Below the pieces are notes generated by a model. That model saw only the letters and a list, made by a program, of their open reading frames with translations. It had not been told where the DNA came from and made no database searches. A stretch of DNA of 64,000 nucleotides from Dipteris shenzhenensis (lineage: Eukaryota; Polypodiophyta; Polypodiopsida; Gleicheniales): the NCBI GenBank assembly GCA_047967505.1, contig CM106538.1; one strand, given 5' to 3'. Below, in pieces: positions 9,717-20,400 of the stretch. A program made the translations under genes and the position numbers. Each line of letters starts with the position of its first letter. Positions within the stretch are counted from its first letter, which is position 1.

Positions 9717-11786
9717 CTACATTTTCTTGCGGTGCCCCTGCATGTCAGCAGCTGCATATATGTTTGCCATCAAGACATATGGTGCATCAAGTTTTTCGTC
9801 TAGTCTCACTGCATTTTCAAAGGCATGCCTTCCAACCTCTAAATTGTTCCACTTTTGGCATGCGCCCAAAACAGAGGACCACACAACCACATCAGGTTGG
9901 AAAGGCATTTTCTCCCCTGCAACCACTGCCCTGTCCACTTGGCCTGCACGGCCAAGGAGATCTATCATACAAGTACAGTGCTCAATAGCCGGCTTTATGC
10001 CATACTGTGTGTTCATAGCCTGAAAATATTTCTGACCCTTGTCTACAAGACCCTCATGACTGCAGACAGTGAGAACGTAAAGAAATGTGACCCCATTCGG
10101 CTCTATGCCTTCCTGCTTCATTCTCTCAAACAAACAAAATACAAGCTCACTCTCTCCCTGGTAGGCATATCCTGCGATCAATGTATTCCATGCTACAACA
10201 TCCCTTGTGGGGAGCACATCGAATATCAGTTGGGCATCAACCATGCTCCCACATTTAGCATACATGTCAATAAGACTGGTTGCCACAGTAATTGTAATCT
10301 GAAAACCAACCCTGCTAATTTGAGAATGGAATTCCTTTCCATTTTCCAAAGTTGCTGTGTTGCCACACGCTTTTAGGATGGCAACAAAGGTACAGATATT
10401 TGGTGACAGACCTTTATGTTGCATTTGTGCATACAATTGGAAAGCCTTCATGCTTTCTTCTTGCTCAGCGTACCCCAAAATCATGGTGCTCCACGTAACC
10501 ACACTGCGACAAGGCAATTCATCAAAGACACAGCGTGCATTCTCCAGGGTACCACATTTTGCATACATATCCACCAACGCAGTTCCAAGGAATACATCTG
10601 ACTCAAAGCCACTCATTACTACTCGGCAGTGAATGGCTCTACCTTTCTTCAGGCATTCTATCTGTGCAAATTTCTCTTCAACTTCCTTCCCTTCATCCAG
10701 TGCTACCAGGCTATTGCAAGCCTTCAATGCACCAATAAACGTTCGAGCATCTGGTAGTACACCTTCCCGTTGCATTCGTGCATACAAATCCAAAGACAGT
10801 ACACCTTCTTCCTGCTTGCTGTACCCCAGGATCATGGTAGTCCACGTAGTTACATCACGCTGAGGCAACGCATCAAAGACACGCTGTGCATCCTCCATGC
10901 TCCCACATTTTGCATACATACATACCAAGGTGGTTCCTACAAATACATCCGACTCAAATCCACCTGCAACTACTTGGGAGTGCATGACCCTACCGTTCAG
11001 CAAGCACCCTGTATTCATAATCTTCCCATCAATTTGCTCCCCATCTTCGCATGCTGCCAGACTACTACACACCTTCAATGTGCTAACAAAGGTTCGAGCA
11101 TTTGGTTGGACACTTTCTTCATCCATCCATGCGTACAATTGCAAAGCCTTCAATCCGTTTTCTTGCTCAGAATAACCCAAGAGCATAGCATTCCAGGCAG
11201 CCACATCACGATAAGGCAGTTCATCAAAAACTCGCCGTGCATCGTCCATTGTCCCACATTTTGCATACATGTCCAACAAGGCGGTTCCCACGTATACATC
11301 TGACTCAAAGCCACTCTTTACTACTAGGGAGTGGAGGGCTCTACCTTTCTCTAGGCATCCTAGTTTCACAAATATCCCATCAACTTGCTTCCCTTCTTCA
11401 CGTGCCGCTAGGCTACTACAACCCTTCAATGCGCCAACAAAGGTTCGATCACTTGGTTGGGCACCTTCCTGGAGCATCTGAGCATATAACTCTAAAGCCT
11501 GCACACCCTCTTCCCGTTTGGCATACCCCTGGATCATAATATTCCATGACACAACATTGCGATTTGGCATGTTGTCAAACACATGGCGGGCATCCAACAT
11601 GTTCCCTCGCTTCACAAACATAAGCATCAGATTGTTTGTCTTTATAATGACTGGAGCCTCCTTTTGACGTTCCATCCCAAACGCAGGAATTGTCTTGACC
11701 TCATTCAGCTCAGGCAACCCCTTGTAGACCGCCTTTCTAGCACCACAGGGATTACTGCAAGGGGGCCGCCTAAGCTGTGGGCTCAT
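9717..11786 (-). CDS. PLS-class pentatricopeptide repeat protein, truncated at the E domain
   Basis: One uninterrupted 689-residue frame with no intron. Family knowledge: plant PPR proteins bind organelle RNA and act in its editing, splicing or stability. Repeats fill residues 50-665. P-like motifs of the form VxxWNxMIxGY start near 78, 195, 312, 429 and 530, each followed by L- and S-like motifs such as DMYAKCG...DARRVFDELP. The first four form a longer unit of about 117 residues that includes an extra GKQVDG...CLEKGRALHS segment; the last unit is shorter. E1-like sequence lies at 632-666 and E2 breaks off at 689 (ANIYAAADMQGHRKKM), so E+ and DYW domains are absent. The N-terminus is Arg-rich with few acidic residues, compatible with organelle targeting but not diagnostic. 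The Met at 11786 is the first of the frame. It is likely a real gene, but possibly a recent pseudogene because of its cut-off C-terminus. Confidence 0.88.
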   Translation of the reverse strand: MSPQLRRPPCSNPCGARKAVYKGLPELNEVKTIPAFGMERQKEAPVIIKTNNLMLMFVKRGNMLDARHVFDNMPNRNVVSWNIMIQGYAKREEGVQALELYAQMLQEGAQPSDRTFVGALKGCSSLAAREEGKQVDGIFVKLGCLEKGRALHSLVVKSGFESDVYVGTALLDMYAKCGTMDDARRVFDELPYRDVAAWNAMLLGYSEQENGLKALQLYAWMDEESVQPNARTFVSTLKVCSSLAACEDGEQIDGKIMNTGCLLNGRVMHSQVVAGGFESDVFVGTTLVCMYAKCGSMEDAQRVFDALPQRDVTTWTTMILGYSKQEEGVLSLDLYARMQREGVLPDARTFIGALKACNSLVALDEGKEVEEKFAQIECLKKGRAIHCRVVMSGFESDVFLGTALVDMYAKCGTLENARCVFDELPCRSVVTWSTMILGYAEQEESMKAFQLYAQMQHKGLSPNICTFVAILKACGNTATLENGKEFHSQISRVGFQITITVATSLIDMYAKCGSMVDAQLIFDVLPTRDVVAWNTLIAGYAYQGESELVFCLFERMKQEGIEPNGVTFLYVLTVCSHEGLVDKGQKYFQAMNTQYGIKPAIEHCTCMIDLLGRAGQVDRAVVAGEKMPFQPDVVVWSSVLGACQKWNNLEVGRHAFENAVRLDEKLDAPYVLMANIYAAADMQGHRKKM

Positions 11787-13380
11787 AACAAATGACGATA
11801 AAAGAACATCTCAGACAAAACAGAAGCAACAACGTGGGGGACACATTGTGGCAAGCATGACTTGTGGCATCTGCTCAGCATTTGAAGTAATGCGAGTCTA
11901 CCGCAAGAAGGACGATTTATGGACTCCTGTACTGCATAGAAGCTAACAATAGGGTGGCGAACCACAAACCGGGTAAGAAGGCACTGATGGAAGCCTATGG
12001 TACGACCCAAGGTGAAGGGGATCTCCCAGCAGATCTTTACAGAGGCCAATGCATTCTTCATGCTTAATTCGATCAAAGCCCTGATGAGGGACAACTTACA
12101 GAGATCGGCTGAGATGTGATATTGGTCCATCTGAAAGAAACACCTGAATTGCAGTGTGAGGAATCGTCTACCCACCTGAATGCAAGGTCTCTCTGCTCAT
12201 GTGCTTATTCCAGTATGCCCGAGATTGAAATCCGGTAAGATTGGATGGGATGCTATCGGAATAGGGGCACATGGTTGCCCGACCTTATTCTTGGAGTTCC
12301 GGGCACTCAAGTCCGAGAAGCAACATTTCACATTTTATTGGATATCCATCTCCTACCGGACCTTGCCCGCGTGTGTAGTCCGATTGCTTTTCCAGGCACT
12401 CAAGTCCTAGAAGCAACATTTTGCGTTTTTATTGGATATCCATCTCGTGCCAGACCTTGCTTGCGTGTGTAGTCCGATTGCTTTCCCTGAGGCATCCCAC
12501 TGCCTTACCTGCCTTTAACCCTGCAAAAAATGCTCCATGTGCCCAAGTTGAGTCCCCCAAAATTTACAACTTTAAATGAAAACGGCCAATGGGCATGCAA
12601 CTATTCACAATTTCACACAATAAACAAAGGGGGGTTCACATGCGGGCAGACGCCCATGCGAAAATTCTCTGTCCTCCAATAAAAAATCATGCTGTTGGTC
12701 CAAGGGTTTCACACATTTGGGCAATCACTCTCCAAAAAATTTGCATGTGAAAACCCGAGGGGCCTCCGTGCAACGCCCAAGAACGCATTGATAAGAGAAA
12801 CTGAGGGACTGTAAGGGACCACTATAACAACTCTTCAACTCACAAACATAATAAGCACATCACAGATGAAACCCATAACTCGTATATTTCATCAACCTCT
12901 CAACAGCTTGCAACATTCCACGCACTCTAGATTACGCTATGCTGGAAACATAATATTCGCAACCATGGTATATGAATCCCTCAAGTTGATTTCCCATAGA
13001 GACAAGCATACAAGAGGCTCAACGCTGATGCTAGGGAGTACATCTCCCACAGGTCCAATCTTTGCTGCAAAATAAGAGCAACCTTGTAACACAAAGTAGT
13101 CGCCTGTCGTTTTCTTTGTTTTCGACCCTCTTTTTAGCAAATTTAGGCACCAACTTCTTCAAGACAATTATAAAGCTCGATTTTAGCTTTGCAACAAACA
13201 AAAGAGCTTCATCCGAGCTACGGATCAAAAGTTATCGCAAAAATAGTGACTGCTGCTTTTTTCTGGGAGGTGCGACTGCTATTTTAATCTGCATGCTCTT
13301 TACCCACGCCTTCACTGGCTTATGTACCATTAGTTCCACCATCAACAATCACTTTTTACCTTCATGCCAATAAACTTCTA
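11787..13380. other. PPR upstream region and intergenic sequence
   Basis: A 130-codon minus frame (11783-12175) lies just upstream of the PPR start but has no recognisable domain, and I treat it as 5' leader or promoter. A 93-base tandem duplication is at 12302-12486. The remainder has no recognisable feature. Confidence 0.5.
12302..12486. repeat. Two-copy tandem repeat, 93-base period
   Basis: Copies start at 12302 and 12395 with ggcactcaagtccgagaag and ggcactcaagtcctagaag. Both end in gtagtccgattgcttt. They differ by only a few substitutions, so the duplication is fairly recent. Confidence 0.9.
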
Positions 13381-13389
13381 GTCCTAGCA

Positions 13390-13590
13390 TGCAAACATGA
13401 CCTAACATGTACAATAGTATCAGGTCCGCCTAGTTCCTACCACTAGCAGTTCAAAATCGAGGTCCCCGAAATTTGCCTATCAGTGTCTGGAGTTCAACAT
13501 CCAATCGGCAACAACCTACTAGGATTCGAACCCAAGCCCACCAGACACGCCTTGAGTACCTACCAATGGGCCAACTTGCTTTGGTGACAT
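13390..13590 (-). mobile_element. tRNA-derived SINE-like sequence
   Basis: On the minus strand an A-box-like motif (TGGCCCATTGG, 13573-13563) is followed about 30 bases later by a perfect B-box (GGGTTCGAATCC, 13533-13522). This is the internal RNA polymerase III promoter layout of a tRNA. No tRNA acceptor stem pairs around it, and about 130 bases of unrelated sequence follow, as in a SINE body. The extent of the body and its 3' end are guesses. Confidence 0.5.
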
Positions 13591-13828
13591 AAATGTGTCA
13601 CATTTATGTTATCTTCAAAAACTCGTCCACCTATGTGTGGAAGGCTTGATGAGCAAACATCTTTAAACAAGGTGGACTCACCCATTCGTGGATGAGTGTG
13701 AAACCCCCCTTATATCCAACAAGCCTAAGTGGTTAAGGTAGTAATAGGATTTTATTTTTTTTTTGTAGAGCTAATTCATTGTTACAGAGAGTCTCCAATG
13801 ATTAGTGTGGTATAGATTAGCAATTTTA

Positions 13829-15308
13829 TTACTTTTTTTCGTTTGTGCTTGGCATGTTTGTCCATGTATGGTCTAGCATTGATCCATGAATTGTTGTAGG
13901 CATTGTAATTAGTTGTTCTATTTTATGGTTTGACATAAATTGGTGGAGCATTGACCTCTCCAACTGAGCTTGGTCGAGTGACCATGCGTGGTTATGTAAT
14001 TTTTGCACGACTAAGGAGTCCACCTTTATGTGCATTTGCTCAATATTTGTGAGCACAAAAAGAGCAGAGGAATCACGTGCCCATAATAGTGATGTGTAAA
14101 CGAAGCCATGAGATCTAATGTTTACTAGATTAAAAGGTAGGGAATCCAATGAAAATGCCTTATGAGTGCTAAATGGTTCGGCCTACTACTAAATTATTGT
14201 CGAGACATATTCTTAAGGTGTTCCTTGCAAATTTGGAACTTGCGAGCGATATGAAGGATAGGAGTCCGTGCCAAAAGTGTGTTGCTCAGGAATTTGTTTT
14301 TTGATCATGTATGTGCTCGTGGCTTCTTGTTGTTAAACTCAACCCAGAGAACTAGTGGTTTGGTATCTGTTTGTAAGTCTTTGAAGATTGCATTTGCACC
14401 ATTGACAAGCCCATCACTACCTAAACAAATCTCCATAGTCATACCAAGTTTCAGCTGTAGCCTTGCATGCAACCACCAGTGTTTTTGGGGTCCATTGGCA
14501 TGGATTTTATTTTGTTGCAGATCTTATGCCTAGCTTCTTTCACTTCCAGCACATGTGGAGCATTGTCCAAGCACATTGAACACATCATCATCATGTTTAT
14601 CTTTGGCAGTGTTTGTGTAAAAAAGATGTGTATTGTGTGTTTTTGGGACGACTTGCAGATGTACATGACATTGCTTGTATGGAGGTCTACAAGCAAATGT
14701 TCACCTAATTGAATTCTATTAAGAATTTTGATGAAGAGCTTGTTTTCCTGGTGCATTGTTCTTTTCATCGCATAATAGAAAGATGGGGATCTTTAGAAAG
14801 AAGGCAAGATTGTGGAGGAAGCTGAGCGCTCTTGAGTCCTTTGCTGGGCTTGCTTGACAGAGATCACCACATAGAAGAACATCAATGCCCCCGAACAACT
14901 CTAATTGATTGTACATTATCTCATGCATGCACATGTCTATAGCAATGAATGTGTTAATTCCTATTAAGGAAACCTCGTCGAGCACGATCAACTCAAGCTG
15001 TTTATATTGCGTAGAAAGTGCCTAGAGCTTGTCTAGTGAAAGGCTTGTGTAGTTTGAGGTAATGAGGGACAAATCAAGACTTGAGTGAATTGTTGTTTCC
15101 CCTATGTTGTATGCTCCTTTTCCACTGTACGCTAACAATAAATCTCTAGGCAAATCCATGTCAGAAGTTTGCTTGTGTGAGTAGAGATGTAACAATGCTT
15201 GCACAAGGAGTAGCAACATAAAAAAATTTCTTGCCTTGGCATTTTTGGTTAGGAACAATTGAATGCAAAAATCTTGGAAGACTCATTTCTTCAGCATGAT
15301 GTCCTCAA
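13829..15308 (-). pseudogene. Helitron/Helentron-like PIF1 helicase, C-terminal half, with endonuclease-like tail
   Basis: Minus-strand fragments run in helicase order. A degraded Walker A (FLTKNAKARNFF, 15255-15220) has lost the GxGKS residues. Then come motif Ia (AYSGKGAYNIGETTIHS, near 15130), Walker B (IVLDEVSLIG, 14988-14959) and FGGIDVLLCGDLCQ near 14890. FIKILNRIQLGE (near 14735) is in a shifted frame. LKLGMTMEICLGSDGLVNG is near 14450 and VYTSLLWARD at 14101-14072. An in-frame TAG lies at 15024-15022. The tail reads IEQLITMPTTIHGSMLDH (13921-13868), which resembles the end of an EEP-type endonuclease domain. PIF1 helicases unwind DNA during rolling-circle transposition. The DEVS Walker B style is closer to animal Helentrons than to typical plant Helitrons (DEAPM). 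Clearly inactive. Confidence 0.75.
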
Positions 15309-15673
15309 TGTTGATATGCTACAACTTTGTTGAGTTTTTGCAAGATGGCATAAAACATGTTGTTTGGCATGAGCTTGTATGTTTGTTGTTAAGGTTGGTG
15401 GATTTGTTTTGATTTCCCATGTGAATTCATTTCCCTGCCAAGGGCAAAAGCATCATCGTTGTGTACCAATTGTTGTTTGCTTGTGAGAGATCTTAAAAAT
15501 GGAAGTGGAATGTACGAAGGTGAGAGAGAGAGAGAGGGAGAGCCAGAAGAGAGAGTCACACAAGTTGTGGTGGGTGCAAAACACCCTAATCTTCTATGTC
15601 ATCCATATATATATATGTATTTGAGTATTGTACATAACCAAGGTTAAGGTATAGTGGCCTTTAACCCCCACAA
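15309..15673 (-). repeat. 3' LTR of the nested Copia element
   Basis: On the minus strand it runs from TTGTGGGGGTTAAAGG (15673) to CATATCAACA (15309). The purine-rich CCTTTAAGTGGGAGG (15688-15674) just ahead of it serves as polypurine tract. It includes a GA-rich tract near 15520 and a TA-rich, TATA-like run near 15605-15618. The outer end is defined by the target-site duplication. Confidence 0.8.
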
Positions 15674-15725
15674 CCTCCCACTTAAAGGCCCATGTACCTT
15701 TAAGGGAGAACAACCAATGAGCATA

Positions 15726-18700
15726 CTATCCAAAGCCCATCAAAACATGACACATCAAAACATGACAATACTCAAACCGCTGACTAGGTAGACTCTTTGT
15801 CAGCATATCTACAGGGTTATCATCTATATGAACCTTGACAAGCTCTATGCGCTTGTCCTCAAGTACCTCCCTGATAAAATAGTACCTAACCTCAATGTGT
15901 TTGGTCTTTGCATGAAAGACCGGATTCCATGCTAGCTGAATAGCACTCATGGAATCACTATGCAATGTCGGTACACCTGTATGATCCCCAAATCTCTCAC
16001 TAGCCGATCAAGCCATATAGCCTCCTTGTAACCCTCTGTGGCTGCAACATACTCGGCCTCTGTGGTAGACAAAGCAACGCACTTTTGTGCATGAGACATC
16101 CACAACACTACACCACCTGCAAAGGTGAACACATAACCAGAAGTGGATCTCCTGCTATCCACATGCCCTGCATACTTTGTATTTGTGTACCCAAATACAT
16201 GCATCTCTCCTCTACCAAAGCCGATACACACCTCCTTGGTACCCTTCATGTACCTCATGATGCACTTAGCTACCTCCCAATGCCTCTTTCTTGGATTAGC
16301 CATATACCGGCTAACAACTCCCACTGCAAATGCAATGTCCAGTCTAGTAGCTATCATAGCATACATAAGACTCCCAACCGCTAATGCATAAGGAACCTTG
16401 GCCATCATGGCCCTCTCCTCATCTGATTTGGGACTATCTTCCTGACTCAGTTTCACATATGGAGGCAATGGAGTACTTACTGCCTTCCCCCCCTCCATAT
16501 TGAAATGCTGAAAAACTTTTGTAACATACTTCTTTTGTGAAAGCCAAAGGAGTTTCCTACTCCGATCACGTGTCTACAGTTCCCAAATCCTTCATGTCAA
16601 AGGCCTCATGCAACTTGGCCTTCAATGCATCAAGCTCATAAGTGTTCTTGCTAGAAAATAGCATATCATCCACATAAAGTGCTAGTAGTATCAGGCTACT
16701 ATCCTTAGCCCTTTTAGTATAGAGGCAGTGATCAATCTCACTTCTTCTGAAACCCTGGGATCAAATGAAAGCATCCATCTTGTGATATTATTCTCTAGGC
16801 TCTTGCTTAAGGCCATAGAGACTCTTTTTCAGCTTGTAAACCAAATGCTATTTGCCCTTTTCTTCAAAGCCTTCCCGCTGTACCATGTAAATTTCCTCAT
16901 GCAAACGCCCATGCAAGAAAGCTATCTTGACATCCATCTGCATAAGCTCCATATCCTCTATTGCCACAAGTCCAAGTTCACATCTAAGTGTGGTCATCTT
17001 CACACAACTAGAGACAATATCTCATCAAAGTCCACACCCTTCTCTTGCTTGAACCCTTTAGCAACCAAACGGGCCTTGTACTTAGGCACATCACCACCTG
17101 TGACCTTCATCTTATAGACCCATTTACATGGCAATGCATTCTTTCCATGTGGCAAAGAAACCAAGTCCCAAGTCTTATTCTTTATGAGTGAACTCATCTC
17201 TTATTGCATAGCATACTCCCACTTGCATTGATCCTTGCACATCATAGCCTCTCTATAGCAAGAAGGCTCCCTGCAATCAATAAGCATCACATCATCTACC
17301 CCTGGAACAAATCTCTCAGGCGGTCTAGACACTCTAGATGTTCTTCTCAAGGGCATTTCAGCTTACTGTCCCACTTGCATATCAGCCACATTTGGCTCAT
17401 CATTGCCACCAATAGATGATCCATCATCTGCCCTTGATTGTGTACCTGTGGGAGTACTTGGTGGCACCATATCCTACACATTCAGTGCATGGACAGCTTG
17501 TTGTCTATCAACATATGTGGGTGGATTCACATCCTGGAATGTGATTCTCCTCATTTCCACATCCCTCATGGGTGTCTTATGCATCTTCTTCTCATTGAAG
17601 ACCACATCATGGCTTCATATGATTTTCTTTGCTTCTAAATCCCAGAGATGATAGCCCATCTCTCCACTTTCACCATAACTCAGAAAGATGCATTTCCTAG
17701 ACTTAGGATCTAGCTTCTTCTGAAGCTCTTTTGGCACATGTGCATATGCCTCACACCCAAATATTCATAAATGAGAGTAAGAGGGCTTCTTGCCACTCCA
17801 TGCCTCTTCAGGAATACCACCATCCTAACTCTTGCTAGGTGATTTATTGATCAAATGCACTACAGTCTTCATTGCCTCATCCCAAGAACCACCAGAAAGA
17901 CTTGCATTGGAAAGCATACATTGCAACCTTTCCTAAATGGTGCGGTTCATCTGCTTTGCAACTGGATTCTGCTCTAGAGTACGAGGGGATGTGAGCTCCC
18001 TCTTGATCCCACGTGTATCACAGAAATGCTGAAAGTCATAAGAGATATATTCTCCACCATTATCAGTCCGTAGGCATTTAAGCATTCTACCTGACTGATT
18101 TTCAGCCAAAGCCAACTATTTTTGAAATACCTGGAACACATCGCTCTTCCGAGCTATAGCATAAGCCCATACTTTCCTAGTTGCATCATCAATGAATGTC
18201 ACATAGTATTCAGCCCCGCCTAATGACTGTGTAGGCATGGGATCACATACGTCTGAATGCACCAAATCAAGCTTTTCAAGCTCTTTTTTTCGCCTTCTTT
18301 TATGGGCTGATTTAGTCTGCTTCCCATAGAGGTAGTGCTCACAAAATTCAAAATTAAAAAAAATCAAATGCAGTACATAACCCAAATGGCATAAGAGTTT
18401 CATTCCATTCTGGCTCATGTGCCCCAACCTGCAATGCCACAAAGAAGTACTTGGCTGCTTGGTTATTGCAACAACATGATCCACCCATGATACATGTAAG
18501 GGATACAATGTCCCACACTTGGCACCTCTTGCCAAAACCATAGAGCCGTTTTGAAATTTCCAACTCTGAAAGCCAAACGTGGTCTGAAAACCAGCATCAT
18601 CTAGCTGACCCATTGAAATAAGACTCTTGGTCAGCTTAGGCACATGTCTCACATTTTTCAAAACAAATGCAGACCCATTTGCAAAAGAAAACTTTATGTC

Positions 18701-19108
18701 ACCTACTCCCACTATGTCACATGCATAGTTATTTCCAAGATGCACATAACCTGTCTTTGCATTGTCATAAGTGGAGAACCATTCCCTATGGGGAGTAACA
18801 TGGAATGAAGCACCCGAATCCAAAATCCAATCCTGGGAATATGCATGATCTGAAGTGGTAAGCAAGTCTGCAAGTAGACTAGACATGAAGAGAATGTCAT
18901 TGTCACTATCATCAATAACTGCATTAATCTCCTCGATCATCATCTTTCCTTTGTCCTCCCTTGGACTCTCTTCCTTCTTATTTGCACTCCAATTTGCATT
19001 CGTTTTCTTATTTTTTTGCTCCCTTTTTAGCTTGTAGCAATCATTTTTCATGTGGCCCTTCTTGCCATAGTAGTAACACTCAATCTTTCGTGCCCAGTAA
19101 CCCCCCAC
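15726..19108 (-). pseudogene. Copia gag-pol polyprotein, broken
   Basis: Domains in order on the minus strand: a zinc knuckle in which the second Cys is Tyr (CYYYGKKGHMKNDC, 19078-19037); protease with intact DSGA (WILDSGASFHV, 18829); GAG-pre-integrase (LWHCRLGHMS); integrase core with first Asp (LVHSDVCDP, near 18250) and second Asp (LRTDNGGEY, near 18070). The third catalytic residue is lost: the usual VAERMNRT reads VAKQMNRT (near 17960), Glu to Lys. Reverse transcriptase starts at 17197 and keeps YVDD (16677-16666). RNase H ends at 15726. Stops and frameshifts occur near 18115, 17000-16500 and 15960. Most of Gag is missing. Typical Copia gene order (integrase before reverse transcriptase) is kept. 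Confidence 0.88.
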
Positions 19109-19110
19109 AA

Positions 19111-19985
19111 CTCAAGGATGTGGATGCAATTGTGTTGATAAGGTTGGATAAGAAGAAATTTTGTTGAAGTGTTTGCAGTTGTTTTCTATCACATCTTTGT
19201 TGTGGTTGTATATGTCATGCCATGTGGAGAATTCAAGAGTAAATCAATGCTCTAATGTCTGAAAAGGAAAGTATAGCAAGCATAGCTCTCTGTAATGGTT
19301 TTCAACATCTTTTGTTTTTTTGAGTTATTGAACCATGTTATCTTTGCTCTTTTTCTTGTTTGCATTTTTTAGTTTGAGTCCGCATGTAGGCTGGCAAATG
19401 ACATGAGGCACATTTGACGATACTATCATTTGCATCTTTTGTATTTGCTAGTATAATTCATCAAAGAAAATAAATGTGCTTGAGGGGTCCATTTTTTCCA
19501 ATTGTGCATGTCATTTCAATAGCCAAGTCCATTCTTCGGTCGCGTTTCTATTGATATACAAAGATTCTCTAGCTATATTATGAGAGAAAGTAATAATTAT
19601 AGATAGACAACTTGGCATGCGCTTACATGTTTTATGTTCAAAATTGCATTATCAACTTTTCTTATCAGCTCATTGGTAGGTGCACCAGCTTGGAGGCTTT
19701 GTGTGAGCAAAAGCGACTCCATAACAGTTCAAAACCAATTGTATAGTAGTATTTGCAGCCCATAGTTTTCACAAATTTGGGTTGAAGTTATTTGTGAACA
19801 TGTCCTTGGGATGCCTTTTTCAAAATAGTGTTGGCTATGAGATTCTAATGGAAAGAGCCACTATGTGTTCTTGTTCTGATAGGCCTGATTTGCTAAAGAA
19901 ATGATCGACATTAAGTGAGAATGTTTTGTCTTGCAAGTTGTTTGAAATTGTCTCTGAGAGTTGTAGACATTGATGTCACCTCTAG
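19111..19985 (-). pseudogene. Helitron/Helentron-like Rep C-terminal and linker region
   Basis: Minus-strand pieces match the stretch between the Rep nuclease and helicase of Helitrons. A block GLSEQEHIVALSIRIS lies near 19900. RHPKDMFTNNFNPNL follows at 19817-19775, then LWAANTTIQLVLN, the hallmark 'NxxNPxLLxxWxANxDIQxV'. After a frameshift come HVSACQVVYL (near 19625) and NHYRELCLLYFPF (near 19300), ending at the Copia insertion. Family knowledge: these blocks lie between the HUH nuclease and the helicase in a single large protein. Several stops and at least two frameshifts are present. The right end at about 19985 is where recognisable similarity stops. Confidence 0.72.
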
Positions 19986-20400
19986 AGGTAGCAAGATTTG
20001 AGTCTTGCACATTCTACCTACAAACTGCTCCAACGCAACCCCCCAAGCCTACTCAAGCTCCCGTGTGTTCCGCCTTGCCTACGCCAAGGCTGAGAGCACA
20101 AAAGAGTGCCTAGAGGGGGCGCATTGTGCCCCCAACCCCTTCATCTTGTTCTCCTCCACCACATCCCACCGTACAAGTTGTGGTTGCCATACGATCGCCT
20201 GCTTCATCACTAGCAGCAAGGCTACTACTCCCACCATCATCACTAGGAGCAGCACAGTTGCTGCATTTAGGGTCCCTTCTTTAGCCCCCGTCCCTTCGAG
20301 GGTAGCACGCATTTCCACCGACCATTCAGCTCACCAGCCAACTCTCGTGACATTTCTTTGAACAGGAAGTTAACCCCTAGCCCCCGATGTGGGTCATCTA
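19986..20400. other. Junction between Helitron remnant and LINE; no recognised gene
   Basis: A 118-codon plus frame (20005-20361) is rich in Ser, Thr and Pro and has no recognisable domain. It may belong to the 5' region or ORF1 of the LINE that follows. Confidence 0.4.

Larger units (their letters stand above)
15309..19110 (-). mobile_element. Copia retrotransposon inserted in the Helitron helicase
   Basis: The element is bordered by CTCAA at 15304-15308 and CTCAA at 19111-19115, a perfect 5-base target-site duplication. Joining the flanks restores the helicase frame just ahead of its Walker A. The 3' LTR (left) is full length, but on the right only about a dozen bases of the 5' LTR remain (taaccccccacaa) before coding sequence starts. 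The rest of the 5' LTR, the primer-binding site and the Gag N-terminus are thus deleted, and the element cannot start transcription or replication by itself. Confidence 0.85.

Noticed and set aside
9727-11539. Several plus-strand frames of 60-177 codons across the PPR gene
   Set aside because: They are antisense shadows of the repeated PPR coding sequence.
11783-12175. 130-codon minus frame overlapping the PPR start by four bases (ATGA)
   Set aside because: Tempting as an upstream gene with coupled start, but this is a eukaryotic sequence, the frame has no recognisable domain, and a leader region is the simpler reading.
13521-13585. A functional tRNA gene
   Set aside because: A- and B-boxes are present but no acceptor stem pairs and the anticodon region does not fold; a tRNA-derived repeat is more likely.
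20005-20361. Ser/Thr/Pro-rich 118-codon frame as a host gene
   Set aside because: No start context, domain or partner exon; it adjoins the LINE and its composition reflects local C-rich sequence.
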